Positions 12,015-22,098 of a DNA stretch of 64,000 nt are shown one piece after another (position 1 is the first letter of the stretch; every line of letters begins with the position of its first letter). This DNA comes from Salvia splendens (lineage: Eukaryota > Streptophyta > Magnoliopsida > Lamiales > Lamiaceae). The notes beneath the pieces were generated by a model. It was not told the DNA's origin. It did not search any database and worked only from the letters and a program-made list of their open reading frames with translations. The DNA is taken from the NCBI RefSeq assembly GCF_004379255.2, contig NC_056047.1, forward strand, positions 31,386,293 through 31,450,292, read 5' to 3'. The translations under genes were made by a program, and so were the position numbers.

Positions 12015-13097
12015 TGTTGGTTTCTGGGATTACAAGAGATACAATCGGGCCTAATACAACCCAAAAGAAGGAATACAAATGAAAATTGAACTGAAATTAC
12101 AACTGAAAATCGAAACAACTTAAACCATGAAATTTGTTAGCCGAGTCGAGGAGTCCTCTTTCCGCAAGACGATATACGCCCCGGTAGTGCTCTTCGGATT
12201 GGCGTTTCGTCCCCAAAGATAAAACGGCTACGTCTCTGGTGAAGCAACACCGCAATCAACAGAGCTCCGGCGAACTGGATGGAGGAGAGGGCAGAGCTTT
12301 CGACAGAAAAAACAATGCAGAGAGAGGGAGAGAGCTTATGCTGTTATGCTTGTGAATATTATATCTAATGCAGTGGAATGACTAGCTATATATAGGCCAA
12401 GCCACCATGCAGGGTCAACCAAGCCATGAAGGCTCATCATGGCAGATTCGTAACCGTCGGCGGTTACAAGCGTGTGGCAGGAGTGTGCCTTTCGCGTGTG
12501 GAGCGTGTGGATTTCTCACGTGGCAGCCTTGAAGGCTTTGACTGTGCCACGCTTGACGATGTGTTAAGCCACTTGGATTGCTGACTCAGCGGTGGTCTAA
12601 AAGATTACTACGGGTCCAGACCCAAGCCCAAAGACCAATTGCCAAGATCCAAGATCAAGATCGAGATCGAGACCGAGACCGAGGCCCGAGGCCCGCGACC
12701 ACGAGCACCAACACGGGCTCGGGCTCGGGCGGCGGCGGCGCGCGCGTGTGGGCTCTTTCACCCATCTTGGTCCACTATAATTATTAAGTAACATAAACTC
12801 ACTTAATTTAAACACATTAAAAGATGTGTCACTTCTCCAATATGGGATAATTAACACTAGTTAATTATTCCCTAAGCTCAAACTCCAAGCTTTAATTAAA
12901 AGCTAATTATGCCCAACTTTAATCCACTATTTCCCACTCACCGGAAATCGGTTTTGAGAAAGTGAATATACTACATTTATCTGCATAAAATATAGATCGA
13001 CGCTATATCATTTAATTTCACAAAATTAGATGTCTCGTCACATTTATTATTTGGTCAAAATCCATAGACCGGGCATATTTATTCCATGATTTCTACA
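12015..13097 (-). repeat. 5' LTR of the copia element
   Basis: 1,083 bp, TGTTGG...TTTCTACA on the plus strand, that is TGTAGAAATC...CCAACA in the sense of the element. It preserves the site into which the Harbinger element inserted in the other LTR. Confidence 0.9.
12386..12394 (-). promoter_or_regulatory. TATA box of the copia 5' LTR
   Basis: TATATATAG on the minus strand inside the 5' LTR, followed by GC-richer sequence. It would start element transcription near 12355. The same block occurs in the other LTR near 4200. Confidence 0.5.
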
Positions 13098-14917
13098 ATA
13101 ACAAGATCTGACTTGAAAAGTTGGATAATACGATCATGAAAGTCATGCATCAAAGTTTTCATATACAACTGGCTTCAATCACCATTCTGCCTATCGCGAT
13201 TACGTCCAAATACTCTGAAAAAGCCACCAATTTCTTCGCCTTCGAAAGAGCTTCGTGTGAACAACTTACACGCATCAATCGTAGTTCGGTGGAGGGAGTT
13301 ATGGCTAATTTACGAAAGTCCCGCATTGAATAGCGGGTGAATCCAGAGAGAACACGCGGGCGGGTGTTTTTGGCTCTACAGTTCACCCGACTCGGTGAAT
13401 CACGTGAAATTAGATTTTGTGGGCCATTTTTTTAGAATTAGGGCCTAAACTACAAACAGCATTATTTCCCATTTTTCTTGTTAGTTGAACATTGAATTTG
13501 TAGCTTGTGAGCTTTGTTCTTCCCCTTTTGAGGGTTTGTTTCCAATTCCTAGTTTTGTAGGTTGCTTTACCCATCAATTGTTAGTTCAAGCATGGATCAA
13601 GTAGAGGTATACTTTGAGGATTGTGGTCTCCTTGAAGGCTTAGCCATGGGTGCAGTTAGTATGGTGTAAGTGCCTTAGTTTATTCTATCAATGACATTTG
13701 ATCTCTTATTCCACGTTATCTTTTGTTGATTTTCCTTCTTTTAGCTTAGATTCAATGGGTATTATTGGATGTTTGTTTTATCTTTGATTGTTTGAGTAAT
13801 TGAAAACCAATTCCACAAAAAATTATTAGATCAAACATCATCAAGAGTATAATTCTTGGGTTAATGGATCACAATCTATATAGATCCTTATCATTGGAGT
13901 TCTTTATTCTATTTGATCTCATGGTCTATTTGATGGCTCAAAAGTAAAGTAATATTTCAAAAGAGGGAACCGAACTGGAAATTGAGAAGAGACTCATTAT
14001 TTGGAGGCTAAGAGCATGGACTAAAGGATGGTGACCGAAATTTCCTTTTTCATCAGGAAAAATGTGCGAGTACTTACTTAAAGTTATAAGATGTGCGGAG
14101 CATAATCAGAGAAGCAATTTTGATGAACACAAATGTATAATGTAGCTCGTCTTACTTATCAGTCAGTTTTTTTATTGGTGGCTTTGGTTGATGAGTGTTT
14201 TGTTTCTAGTTTTATTGTTTTTGTTTGGAGGGTGCACTTCTTGGTCTTCTCTATATTGCTCCTTGTTTAGCTTGCTTGTTTTAATTTGAGGTGTTTTGTT
14301 TTCTTGTCTTTGTTGGACTAGTTTTTGTTCTGAATTTTAGTTCCTTTGCTCACTGATCCTTACAACAATTTAAGCCTTTTCTCTTTTATAAAAAAACCAC
14401 TAATATTAGATTACATGGATCTCATTAGATTATCATATTTATGGCATTTAAGGAAAAAAGATAGGTTTAAACAAATATGGTGTGGAAAGAGCTAATCAAT
14501 GGTGAGATGAGTTGCGTATGAATGAATATTTGGATGGATAAATAAACAAAAGTTTACAGGTATGCAATTAGCACACCAGAATTTGTGATATCACTTACTC
14601 GGCAAATTATTCAATTAAGTAAGGTGTCACAATTGCTCATACATTTTGATCAAATTGATTAGCCCTACCAATTGTTTAAAATCTTTTTTCATTGCAACCG
14701 AAGAAAGTCCTGAACAGAATATTTTCATGAAATCCAAGGGGTGTTAAAATCTGAACAGATTTAGAACTTAAATCTCTCTCACGATAAAGAGAAAATAAAC
14801 TCCTTGTAAAGCTTTTCAGTAGTGTGACACCCAACTTCACACATAAACATCGGTTTCACATGCAAAAAACTCGACCTTCCTTATTCCCGCTTTTACATAA
14901 TCGATCCTAACCTCAGC
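13098..14917. other. intergenic region between the copia element and TCF25
   Basis: No complete gene is seen. 13100-13390 looks like an old LTR- or TRIM-like remnant. At 13592 a plus-strand ATG opens 25 codons (MDQVEVYFED...) ending at ATGGT/GTAAGTG, which looks like a first coding exon with a good donor, but no following exon was recognised. 13680-14900 is AT-rich. 14750-14917 is downstream of TCF25 and probably includes its 3' UTR. Confidence 0.4.
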
Positions 14918-17900
14918 CTAATCCTCATCGGCTGGCCCCGGGAGATGATGCTCGTCCTCTCCGTCTCCAGTTCCGTAGTTTACCCATGGTAGGATCGACT
15001 CAAATAGTACAGCAAGTGGACTTCTGTTAGCAACATCACGAAGCACATGGTTTTCAGGAATCTGTTCAGGGAGCTCGATCCCACCCCTTTGATCGACTAT
15101 AAAGTCCTGCAAGTTTTCAGGTGGCATTGTTGGCACCGAATCGGAGAATTCAGAGACCAACAAATGAGAATACCTGGCAAAGCAAATAGGAAGAAAATAT
15201 TAATGAGTAAAATTTGCAGCAAAATCATTGAAAAAACTAATATGGATTTGTGCTCACTCATTCTTCTCTGATGAGAAAGCCTCTTTCCTCACACATGCCC
15301 AGTCATTGACATCACTTTCTTTCTTTTCCAGCGTCTCAATCAGTGATATTGCCGAATCATATAAGAGTTTTTGCAGATCAGGGAGCCTCCATATTATGTA
15401 GCTCTTCTCAATACATATTGCGATCAAGTGATCCACAGATGGGCTTCCTGTTTCTTCAGATCGAAAGAAACTGTGCTTCACTACACTGGTCCACTTCCGA
15501 TCATTTAAAGGGACCTTCACAACCAATTTCTTCAATACTGATGGATGGAGCATCAAAGCCTGCTTCATCAGTTCAAATGAAGTAGCTTTCCCGGCATCTG
15601 TTTCCCTGCCACCTAAAACTTCTTTGCTCTCAAGGCAAAGCCGGCAAATCGCAAGGGAATAAGAAAAATTCGGAAATAGCCACAGGGAATTGTCGGATTG
15701 ATATTCTTCAGCGAACTGTTCCAACCAACCATGCTCCTCAGCTCTCAAAGCATAGTAGTCAATGCAGAACATAGCACCCACGGGATCGTTCGAATCTAGA
15801 GAAAGCAAAAGCTTACATATTTCAAGTGCAGATCTGTGGCAACCACGCCTATCCATATTTTTCATATGAGTAAAAAGTGCTGAGAAGAGTGGCTTGTTCA
15901 TATCATGATCGTACTTTAATTGGCAGTTCCTTGATGGAGTGAATAGTGGATGCCATGCACATTCTAGAGCGTATAGACATTTTGCAGTAGCATCAGCTGA
16001 CATTTGGTGTTCACCCGTGAATTTGAAATAGTCCGCTAATGTTGTTAGTGAGTCTATGTGATAAGGATGATTCAACAGAATGTTTGCTATGCCATTAAGG
16101 TCGTGATTCTCCTTGGCAGATTCAAAAGCTCTCTGAGCTTGGGCATATGATGATGAATGTGTGTATCTGATACATATAACGGTGTAAACTGAGTAACTCA
16201 AGCACAATCCATAATAACCAAAGCTCATTGAGATATTTAATTTTCAGTTTCATGTTATGCACATGACACCTGCACTTGCAAATATAAGTCGATCACATAC
16301 AATTTTTTTATGCATCTCACAATCTCTTAATCATCCTACATCTTCATATCCATTTACCCCTCCTTCTCTTAAGGAATAGCAGACATAGGTAAAAGTATAG
16401 CATGTATTGACTTCGGAAATCGGTATCGGACATTGATATTAAAAATATGAAATGCCTCAAAAGTCGAAACCAATTGAGGCAATTTTTAAACACTATGCTA
16501 ATTGCTAAAATGAGGCTAATTTATCAAATGAGAGCAATATTCAGTTTTATTTTTTTCCCCAGGATACATCTTCTGCGATTCATTTGTATGCATTCAAATA
16601 AGTACACAAATAGATCCACAATTTAGAGATAAAATACTGTTGAAACTAAGAGAATGGAGCATAAATTACCTGAAATAGTGGACACCCTCTAGAGTATTGA
16701 GTAGTTCCATTGTTAGAGAGCCGTCCCAGCGTGGCCAATGTTGAGATGGGGATATTATGATAGTCTTCTTGAGATTATGAGTTCCTCGTCGACCACCACG
16801 CATAAGCCTAGGATTAGCGGATGATGAATTTCTGTCATGCGACTTCACCACTCTAGAACCAAATATCCTCCGGAGCTCATTTTCTGCACTGATAAATTTG
16901 GGATCAACTTCTAGTACACGAGTCTTGAAAGGTTTCCTTGGCAACTTGGCATCGGCATCGGCATCGGCATCTGCATTTAGTATCTTGTTCTTAGCAGGAG
17001 AACAAGTCTCTTGATGACCATCTGTCAAACTTAAGCTGTCTAAGTTGAGATCAGAAGATTCAGTATGATTAGCTAGAGATAAGTCGGCTTTGTTCGAGTT
17101 CTTCTTCTTCTTGTTTTTCTTCTTCTTTGAATTGACATTTCGGGTATGAAAGGCAGCCGTTTCGGCTGACGGAGCAATGGCATGATCCGATGTCTCATTA
17201 GCATCTTCAGCTTGCTCCTGAATCAAACAAATTTCAAATGAACACACATACTTTGTTGAAAAACTATTTGTTGAGTAGCACATGTTGGGTACAAACCCAT
17301 CCAACATCGGATGAGAGAGAGAAGTTGGAAGCAGTATATGAGTGTTGTCCTACACCATTAGTTTGAGTCATTTTGGGAGTGACTCAAAAACAAATCCATG
17401 CGGGCTTGACCAAAGCAGATAATATCAAATTAATGAGCAGTTGACGATCCTAACAGCACAACTATCAGCACACATGTACCCAAAAACAAATCCATGCGGG
17501 CTTGACCCAAAGCGGGACAGTATCAAACTAATATGCAGTCGATGATCCTACCAGCACAAACTAATGTGCAGATATCAAACTAATGTGCATAGCACAACTA
17601 TCAGCACAAACTATTGTGCAGTTGATATCAAACTAATGTTCAGTCGTCTAGTCGACGATCCTAACAGCACAACTATCAGCACACATGTACACTATGGCAG
17701 ACACAAGTGAAGTGGTGAAGGAGCTTAAGCCCTACCCTGCTGTTAATGCAAAAACTCCTATTTATAATCTGAATCACCTAGAAACAAACTCCTCATATAC
17801 ATATACACAACAAATTCATCAAGCAAATAATTGATTGCTATCTAAATTATTAAGAATAAGAGGCGAAATCGATGAGTAGACCTGATCGGTTGCAACATCA

Positions 17901-18052
17901 TCATCGTCATCTTCATCTCCGAGAAGGCTAAAGAGATTCCGAGAAGGGGCGGAAGATTGAGGAGACTCAGAATCATCATCATCGCCATCGCTGTGGAGCT
18001 GCAGAGCCGCTGATTGTTCATTGAGAACTTTTTTCATCAACCTAGAAGACAT
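14918..18052 (-). CDS. TCF25: TCF25/NULP1-family protein (transcription factor 25-like), complete
   Basis: Exons on the minus strand are 18052-17882, 17217-16670, 16166-15258 and 15173-14918; all junctions are GT..AG and the joined frame codes for 627 residues, the usual size for plant TCF25. The N-terminus is acidic (GDDDDSES, DEDDDDDV), followed by a lysine block (KKKKNKKKK, about residues 88-96) and an Ala-Asp repeat (about 139-147). The conserved Tcf25 domain starts near FISAENELRRIFG and includes YAQAQRAFESA, HPYHIDSLTTLADYFKFTGEH and ALECAWHP. Family members include mammalian TCF25/NULP1, a proposed transcriptional repressor, and yeast Rqc1, a ribosome quality-control factor; which role holds in plants is not shown here. 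Start is the first ATG, MSSRLMKKVL, the usual family beginning. The donor of exon 1, CAG/GTCTAC, is weak. No damage is seen. Confidence 0.93.
17385..17692. repeat. local imperfect repeats in TCF25 intron 1
   Basis: The phrase CAAATCCATGCGGGCTTGAC occurs at about 17391 and 17488, and GACGATCCTAACAGCACAAC at about 17443 and 17655, with shorter variants of TATCAAACTAATGTGCAG between them. It is a small block of rearranged repeats of 60-100 bp, without an ORF. Confidence 0.6.
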
Positions 18053-18300
18053 TTTGCAAATCCAGCCCTAATCAATCGATTCCACAGAGTTAAGCTGAGC
18101 TGAGGAGGTGGAATACAGAAACCTTGTTACATCTGACACTGAATTCCTCAAATTGGGAGAGAGAGAGGGATAGGTAAGCTAGCGGTGGCTGTGGCTGAGG
18201 CTGACTACGGCGGTCGGAGCGATGTTTTCTTATCTGGGAAAGCGTTCAGCTTGTTAAGGCTTGCTTTCTTAGGAGAAAATCGGATCCGTGGGGGAGTTTA
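18053..18300. other. TCF25 promoter/5' UTR region
   Basis: 248 bp between the TCF25 start codon and the Harbinger-type element. It probably holds the 5' UTR and core promoter of TCF25. No clear TATA box is seen. The element therefore sits close upstream of the gene. Confidence 0.5.
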
Positions 18301-19589
18301 GGCCGTTCACAATAGAAATAGCACAGCAATAGCCCAGCCATAGCCTAGCCACAAACTACTCATGCCATATCATCAACACTAAAAATCCTCCTGTCACATC
18401 ATCAAAACAAGTAAATAGCCCAGTCATAGTCTAGCCATAGCCTAGCCACATCGCTCAAAATTATATAAAACAAATAATTAACAATCACACAAAATACGAA
18501 ATTAAATTTACGACACAGATACGCGAAAATTCAATAATAATATTAAAATTTTAAAAAGTACATTAATTAAAAAAACACACTTCATTAAAATTAAAATAAC
18601 ATTACAACATCTTCATCAATGAGTTTGTCCCACATCGAAAGTGGAATATAAAACATTCAAGGATGTCTCTATAAAAGAGAAACAACCAAGAATGAGTTTG
18701 TCCCACATCGAAAGTGGAACATAAAACATTCAAGGATGTCTCTATAAAAGAGAAACAACCAAGAATGAGTTTGTCCCACATCGAAAGTAGAACATAAAAC
18801 ATTCAAGGATGTCTCTATAAAAGAGAAACAACCAAGAATGAGTTTGTCTCACATCAAAAGTGGAACATAAAACATTCACGGATGTCTCTATAAAAGATAA
18901 ACAACCAAGAATGAGTTTGTCCCACATCGAAAGTGGAACATAAAACATTCACGGATGTCTATATAAAATAGAAACAACCAAGAATGAGTTTGTCCCACAT
19001 CGAAAGTGGAATATAAATATAAAACATTCAAGGATGTCTCTATAAAATAAAAACAACCAAGAATGAGTTTGTCCCACATCGAAAGTGGAACATTAAACAT
19101 TCAAGGGTGTCTCTATAAAAGAGAAACAACCAAGAATGAGTTGTCCCACATCGAAAGTGGAACATAAAACATTCACGGATGTCTCTATAAAATAAAAACA
19201 ACCAAGAATAAGTTTGTCCCACATCGAAAGTGGAACATAAAACATTCAAGGATGTCTCTATAAAAGAGAAACAACCAAGAATGAGTTTGTCCCACATCGA
19301 AAGTGGAACATAAAACATTCTCGGATGTCTCTATAAAATAGAAACAACCAAGAATGAGTTTCATAAAAAAAACATTAAATAAAAAAAAATTTAAAAATCC
19401 GCTGGGCGATGCGCTCGGCGATCCGGAGCCTGCAATGGCGCCGAGCGGATCTCCCAGCGCCCACACATCGCCTAGCGCTAGGCGATTTTTTTTCCGAAAA
19501 CCGGCTCGGCGGTTACAATGGTTCGCCTAGCGGACCGCCTAGCGTCGGGGCTAGGCTAGGCGGTGCGCTAGGCGCCACTGTGGATGCTC
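18301..19589. mobile_element. Harbinger-type non-autonomous element with an internal tandem array
   Basis: 1,289 bp flanked by TTA (18298-18300 and 19590-19592). Terminal repeats are GGCCGTTCACAATAG on the left and, reversed, GAGCATCCACAGTGG on the right, typical of plant PIF/Harbinger MITEs. The left subterminal part has repeated TAGCC(C/T)AGCCATAG motifs; the right part (19400-19580) is GC-rich with CGCCTAGCG repeats. The middle is the 73-bp array described separately. No transposase is present. Confidence 0.85.
18621..19362 (+). repeat. tandem array, ten 73-bp units, each with USE and TATA motifs
   Basis: Units start with GAGTTTGTCCCACATCG at about 18621, 18694, 18767, 18840, 18912, 18985, 19065, 19138, 19210 and 19282, with a partial eleventh at 19355. 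One unit carries a 6-bp extension and another a 1-bp loss. Nine of ten units contain GTCCCACATCG, the plant snRNA upstream sequence element (RTCCCACATCG); the fourth unit reads GTCTCACATCA. About 32 bases after the USE most units have TATAAAA(G). Minus-strand frames across the array are repeat artefacts, not genes. Confidence 0.9.
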
Positions 19590-19644
19590 TTACGACTAGA
19601 ATAACAAAAATGTACCCACTTTGATAATTGTTCCATGTATGGGA

Positions 19645-19932
19645 AAAATGCCATCCGTGGTGGCGTTTCATTAAGTACAAACGCCATCCACGCTGGTGTT
19701 TTAAATTTAAGTTGTGAATTTAAAAAAATACGACACTTATTTAAACTCGCCAACTAGGTTGGCGTGTTTGGTAAAAACGCCTTCAATGTTGCCGTTTTAA
19801 TCAATATAGAAACGCCGACAGAATTGGCGTGTTTAAAGAAGAGATGCCAACTTTAGTGGCATGTTTTAGTTAAAAAACGCCAACATGGGTGGCGTGTTTG
19901 TCTGAAAAACGCCAACACGGGTGGCATGTTTT
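19645..19932. repeat. array of eight short imperfect hairpins
   Basis: Eight inverted repeats of the form AACGCCA-N5/6-TGGCGT(G)TTT lie at about 19645, 19678, 19743, 19773, 19809, 19842, 19873 and 19905. Spacing is about 30-35 bp apart from one gap of about 65. The last two are nearly identical (AACGCCAACATGGGTGGCGT and AACGCCAACACGGGTGGCAT). They lie upstream of the PMD gene fragment. Confidence 0.7.
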
Positions 19933-20641
19933 TGCAGACTGATATATCAGCCCCTCCTCCCCCAAATCGCGAAACTCACACCACACACCTCACGATTTTA
20001 TCCAAGGCAGCGCCTCCTCGTCGCCAATTCGCCTCTTCTCCGTGTTTTCGCCCTCCCTCCATCAATCGGTGCTATTCTTCCCCATTTTCGTATACTTTTC
20101 GGTTAGTATGCTTATCTTTTACATTATTGGAGTAATTCATGGATAGTTAGTTAGGGTTTGTAATGAGTTGTTTATTGAGTTGAAATATTGTTTTGAATTA
20201 TTATTTAGCATATTGGCTTGTTTGAATGCCATTATTGTTGATTAATAGTTGAGATATTGGTGTTTAGTTAGGGTATAAATTTGATTAAAAACCTAAACCC
20301 TAGAATTGTTCTTGCTTAAAATTTGGGCAATTTGATTTGGTTTGTATGGGTTTTAAAGTTTATTGCATTATTTGGGTTTAGGTGTTACATTATTTGATGT
20401 TGAGTTCAATAATGACAAATTATTGCAATTGTTCAGGTTATGTATATTGGTTAGTTTGAATTGTTAATGTTGTGTAGGTGAATTGTGTTATAATTTTGTG
20501 TAATGTTGTGTAGGTGAATTTGTGCATTTTTGTATTGTGCATTATTTGATATTGGTGTTCCATTTTGTGATATTGACTTAAATAGTATCCAAGTATTGAA
20601 ATTGTTTAGGTTTGTGAATTGTGAATGTTTGTAGGTGAACT
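19933..20641 (+). other. probable 5' UTR exon and intron of the PMD gene
   Basis: 19950-20100 is C-rich, UTR-like sequence ending at a donor-like G/GTTAGTATG near 20104. T-rich intron-like sequence follows up to TGTTTGTAG/GTGAACT at about 20634, directly before the ATG at 20642. The splice sites are inferred. Confidence 0.4.
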
Positions 20642-21340
20642 ATGTCATCATCTTCAAGTGTTCGTCGAAGACTCCTATGTGGTCCTGAGGACCCCTCCGT
20701 ATTATATCTTCAGAGACAACATGTCTCTAATAATATATGGGCTGGAGTTCCATCAGAAGACGTAAGCTGCAGAAGATACGAAAGAATCATTTGGGATATT
20801 CACATACATCCTCGTGTTTTGGCAGTGATAGATGAGATGGGGTTCGGCGGGATATTGATGTGTGGTCAACCAAAAGACCTTGACCACCATCTTATCACCG
20901 CATTGATTGAACGATGGAGGCCAGAGACTCACACGTTTCACTTTCCAGTCGGTGAAGCGACAGTGACATTAGAAGACGTGGAGGTCTTATGGGGCCTCAA
21001 AGTTGACGGTGATGCTCTGACGGGTTACATCCCCACTAAGGATGTCAACTATTGGACGCAAATTTCTCTGGATTATCTTGGCTTTATTCCAGATGCAGTT
21101 GATTTGAAAGAAATGGTTTGGAAGCAGACAAGCTTATCAAATCAACTGAGGATTGAGTTGAGTGATGAAGAGAGGATTTTTGCACGTGTGTCGTGTGCAC
21201 GTGTTCCCCCTTTCAACAAGATTTATAATTTTCCCACTAATGCAACAAATATTACGAAGTATAAGCGGCAAGAGCGGGGTCGAACCACAGAGACCAGGGA
21301 CCTACTCGAGATTATTTCTACGACACAATCGGAAAAGTGA
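20642..21340 (+). pseudogene. plant mobile domain (PMD) protein, truncated
   Basis: The frame starts at ATG 20642 and reads the typical PMD N-terminus: LLCGPEDPSVL, LQRQHVSNNIW, HPRVLAVIDEMGFGGI, LDHHLITALIERWRPETHTF, FPVGEATVTLEDVEVLWGL, VDGDALTGY. Such proteins (MAIN/MAIL1 relatives and 'serine/threonine phosphatase 7 long form homologs') are linked to silencing in plants, and the domain also travels in transposons. Similarity fades after SLSNQLRIELSDEE (about 21170) and from about 21231 the sequence is another repeat, so the last 35 or so codons are not PMD. Intact proteins are several hundred residues longer. It may be a host paralogue or a transposon passenger; the hairpin array upstream favours a repetitive origin. 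Confidence 0.7.
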
Positions 21341-21516
21341 TCGGCTGCTGCCACGCAACGAGAGGGTTGAGTTTTAACTACTAGACCCGGGAAATTAAAC
21401 CTAATCTGTTCTATCTACTGGGTCCAGAGAATGGAAATTGCTTGAAATATAAATGCATGCATGATTCGCTTCTGAATCACTGCTGATACATTTAACTTTG
21501 GAACATTCACCGAATT
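21231..21516. other. rearranged junction: Athila-LTR-like fragment and filler DNA
   Basis: About 21260-21430 resembles the Athila LTR at about 52815-52960 in the same orientation (shared GGCTGCTGCCACGCAA and GAAATTAAAC). 21465-21493 is a copy of 21546-21574 from the neighbouring gag fragment, with unmatched sequence between. It looks like a repaired break that removed the pol and 3' region of this Athila copy. Confidence 0.5.
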
Positions 21517-22098
21517 TCCTGGGTCAATGCATTTTGATGGCATCCTTCGCTTCTGAATCACTGCTGATACATTTTCTCCAATCAGGATCATCCCGCTGGG
21601 CCGTCTTCCCAGCTATAAACTCCTTAACGAATTTGCTGAAGACCGGCAACTTCAAGGCTTGTAGGAATGGTAAATTAATCTCCAACTTCCCGAAAATGTC
21701 CATGAAGTCCACCGGTTCTTCCTTCTTTTTCTTAGCTTCCCCTCGACTTGGGAATGGTTTCAGTAGTTTCCCTGCTCCAGTAGATCCTCCAGCTGAGGGC
21801 TTTCCAGTTCCTTTTCTCACCTCCTCATTTTCTACTTCCGGCTCTGGATCTATGAAAAATGGCCCTGCTTCCTTAGGTAATGACTTCTCCAAATCTCCTG
21901 TCCTAAGGTCATCTTGTCTAACGGGACTGTTTCCCGTTAAGTTCCCAGGTCTAGAGTTTGTACCCTTGTCGTTCCTGCTTCCTGTGGGGTTTGTCTCCTC
22001 ATTCGTCCTCATCTCTGGACCTTCATACCCCTTCCCGTATCTTAAAGTGATCAGACTGATGTTAGCTCTATCTGGCGGCCTTACTGAGGCAGGGATCT
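21517..22098 (-). pseudogene. Athila-type gag-pro fragment, left part of the split copy
   Basis: It continues the minus-strand gag that ends at 50815 on the far side of the chromovirus. It matches the plus-strand Athila element at 30290-30870: SVRPPDRANIS, LRYGKGYEGP, KPFPSRGEAKKKKEEPVDF, IFGKLEINLPFLQALKLPVF. Near 21610 the frame shifts by one base; the other frame carries on to IDPG, just before the protease. Homology stops at about 21517, so protease, RT and integrase are missing. Confidence 0.8.

Larger units (their letters stand above)
3837..13097 (-). mobile_element. Ty1/copia LTR retrotransposon, degenerate, with a nested DNA transposon
   Basis: The order on the minus strand is LTR, gag with zinc knuckle, protease, integrase, reverse transcriptase, RNase H, polypurine tract, LTR, which is the copia order. 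LTRs are about 1.08-1.10 kb (12015-13097, and 3837-7030 minus the nested element). The flanks are TTAAC (3832-3836) and ATAAC (13098-13102), a 4 of 5 match taken as the decayed target duplication. Own length is about 7.2 kb. Integrase precedes RT, YVDD is the RT motif, and the pol ends with the KSRHIRR region typical of Tnt1/copia elements. It is not autonomous: it has stops, frame breaks and a substituted integrase residue. Confidence 0.92.

Noticed and set aside
18627..18700. A true U-snRNA gene behind the USE/TATA motifs
   Set aside because: The sequence after each TATA is the next repeat unit; no snRNA body or Sm site is recognisable.
18301..19362. CRISPR-like array
   Set aside because: Units are contiguous 73-bp tandem repeats without unique spacers, in a plant transposon.
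18602..19466. Series of overlapping minus-strand ORFs of 66-93 codons (MWDKLILGCFSFIETS type)
   Set aside because: They are translations of the 73-bp tandem repeat; regular spacing comes from the array, not from a gene family.
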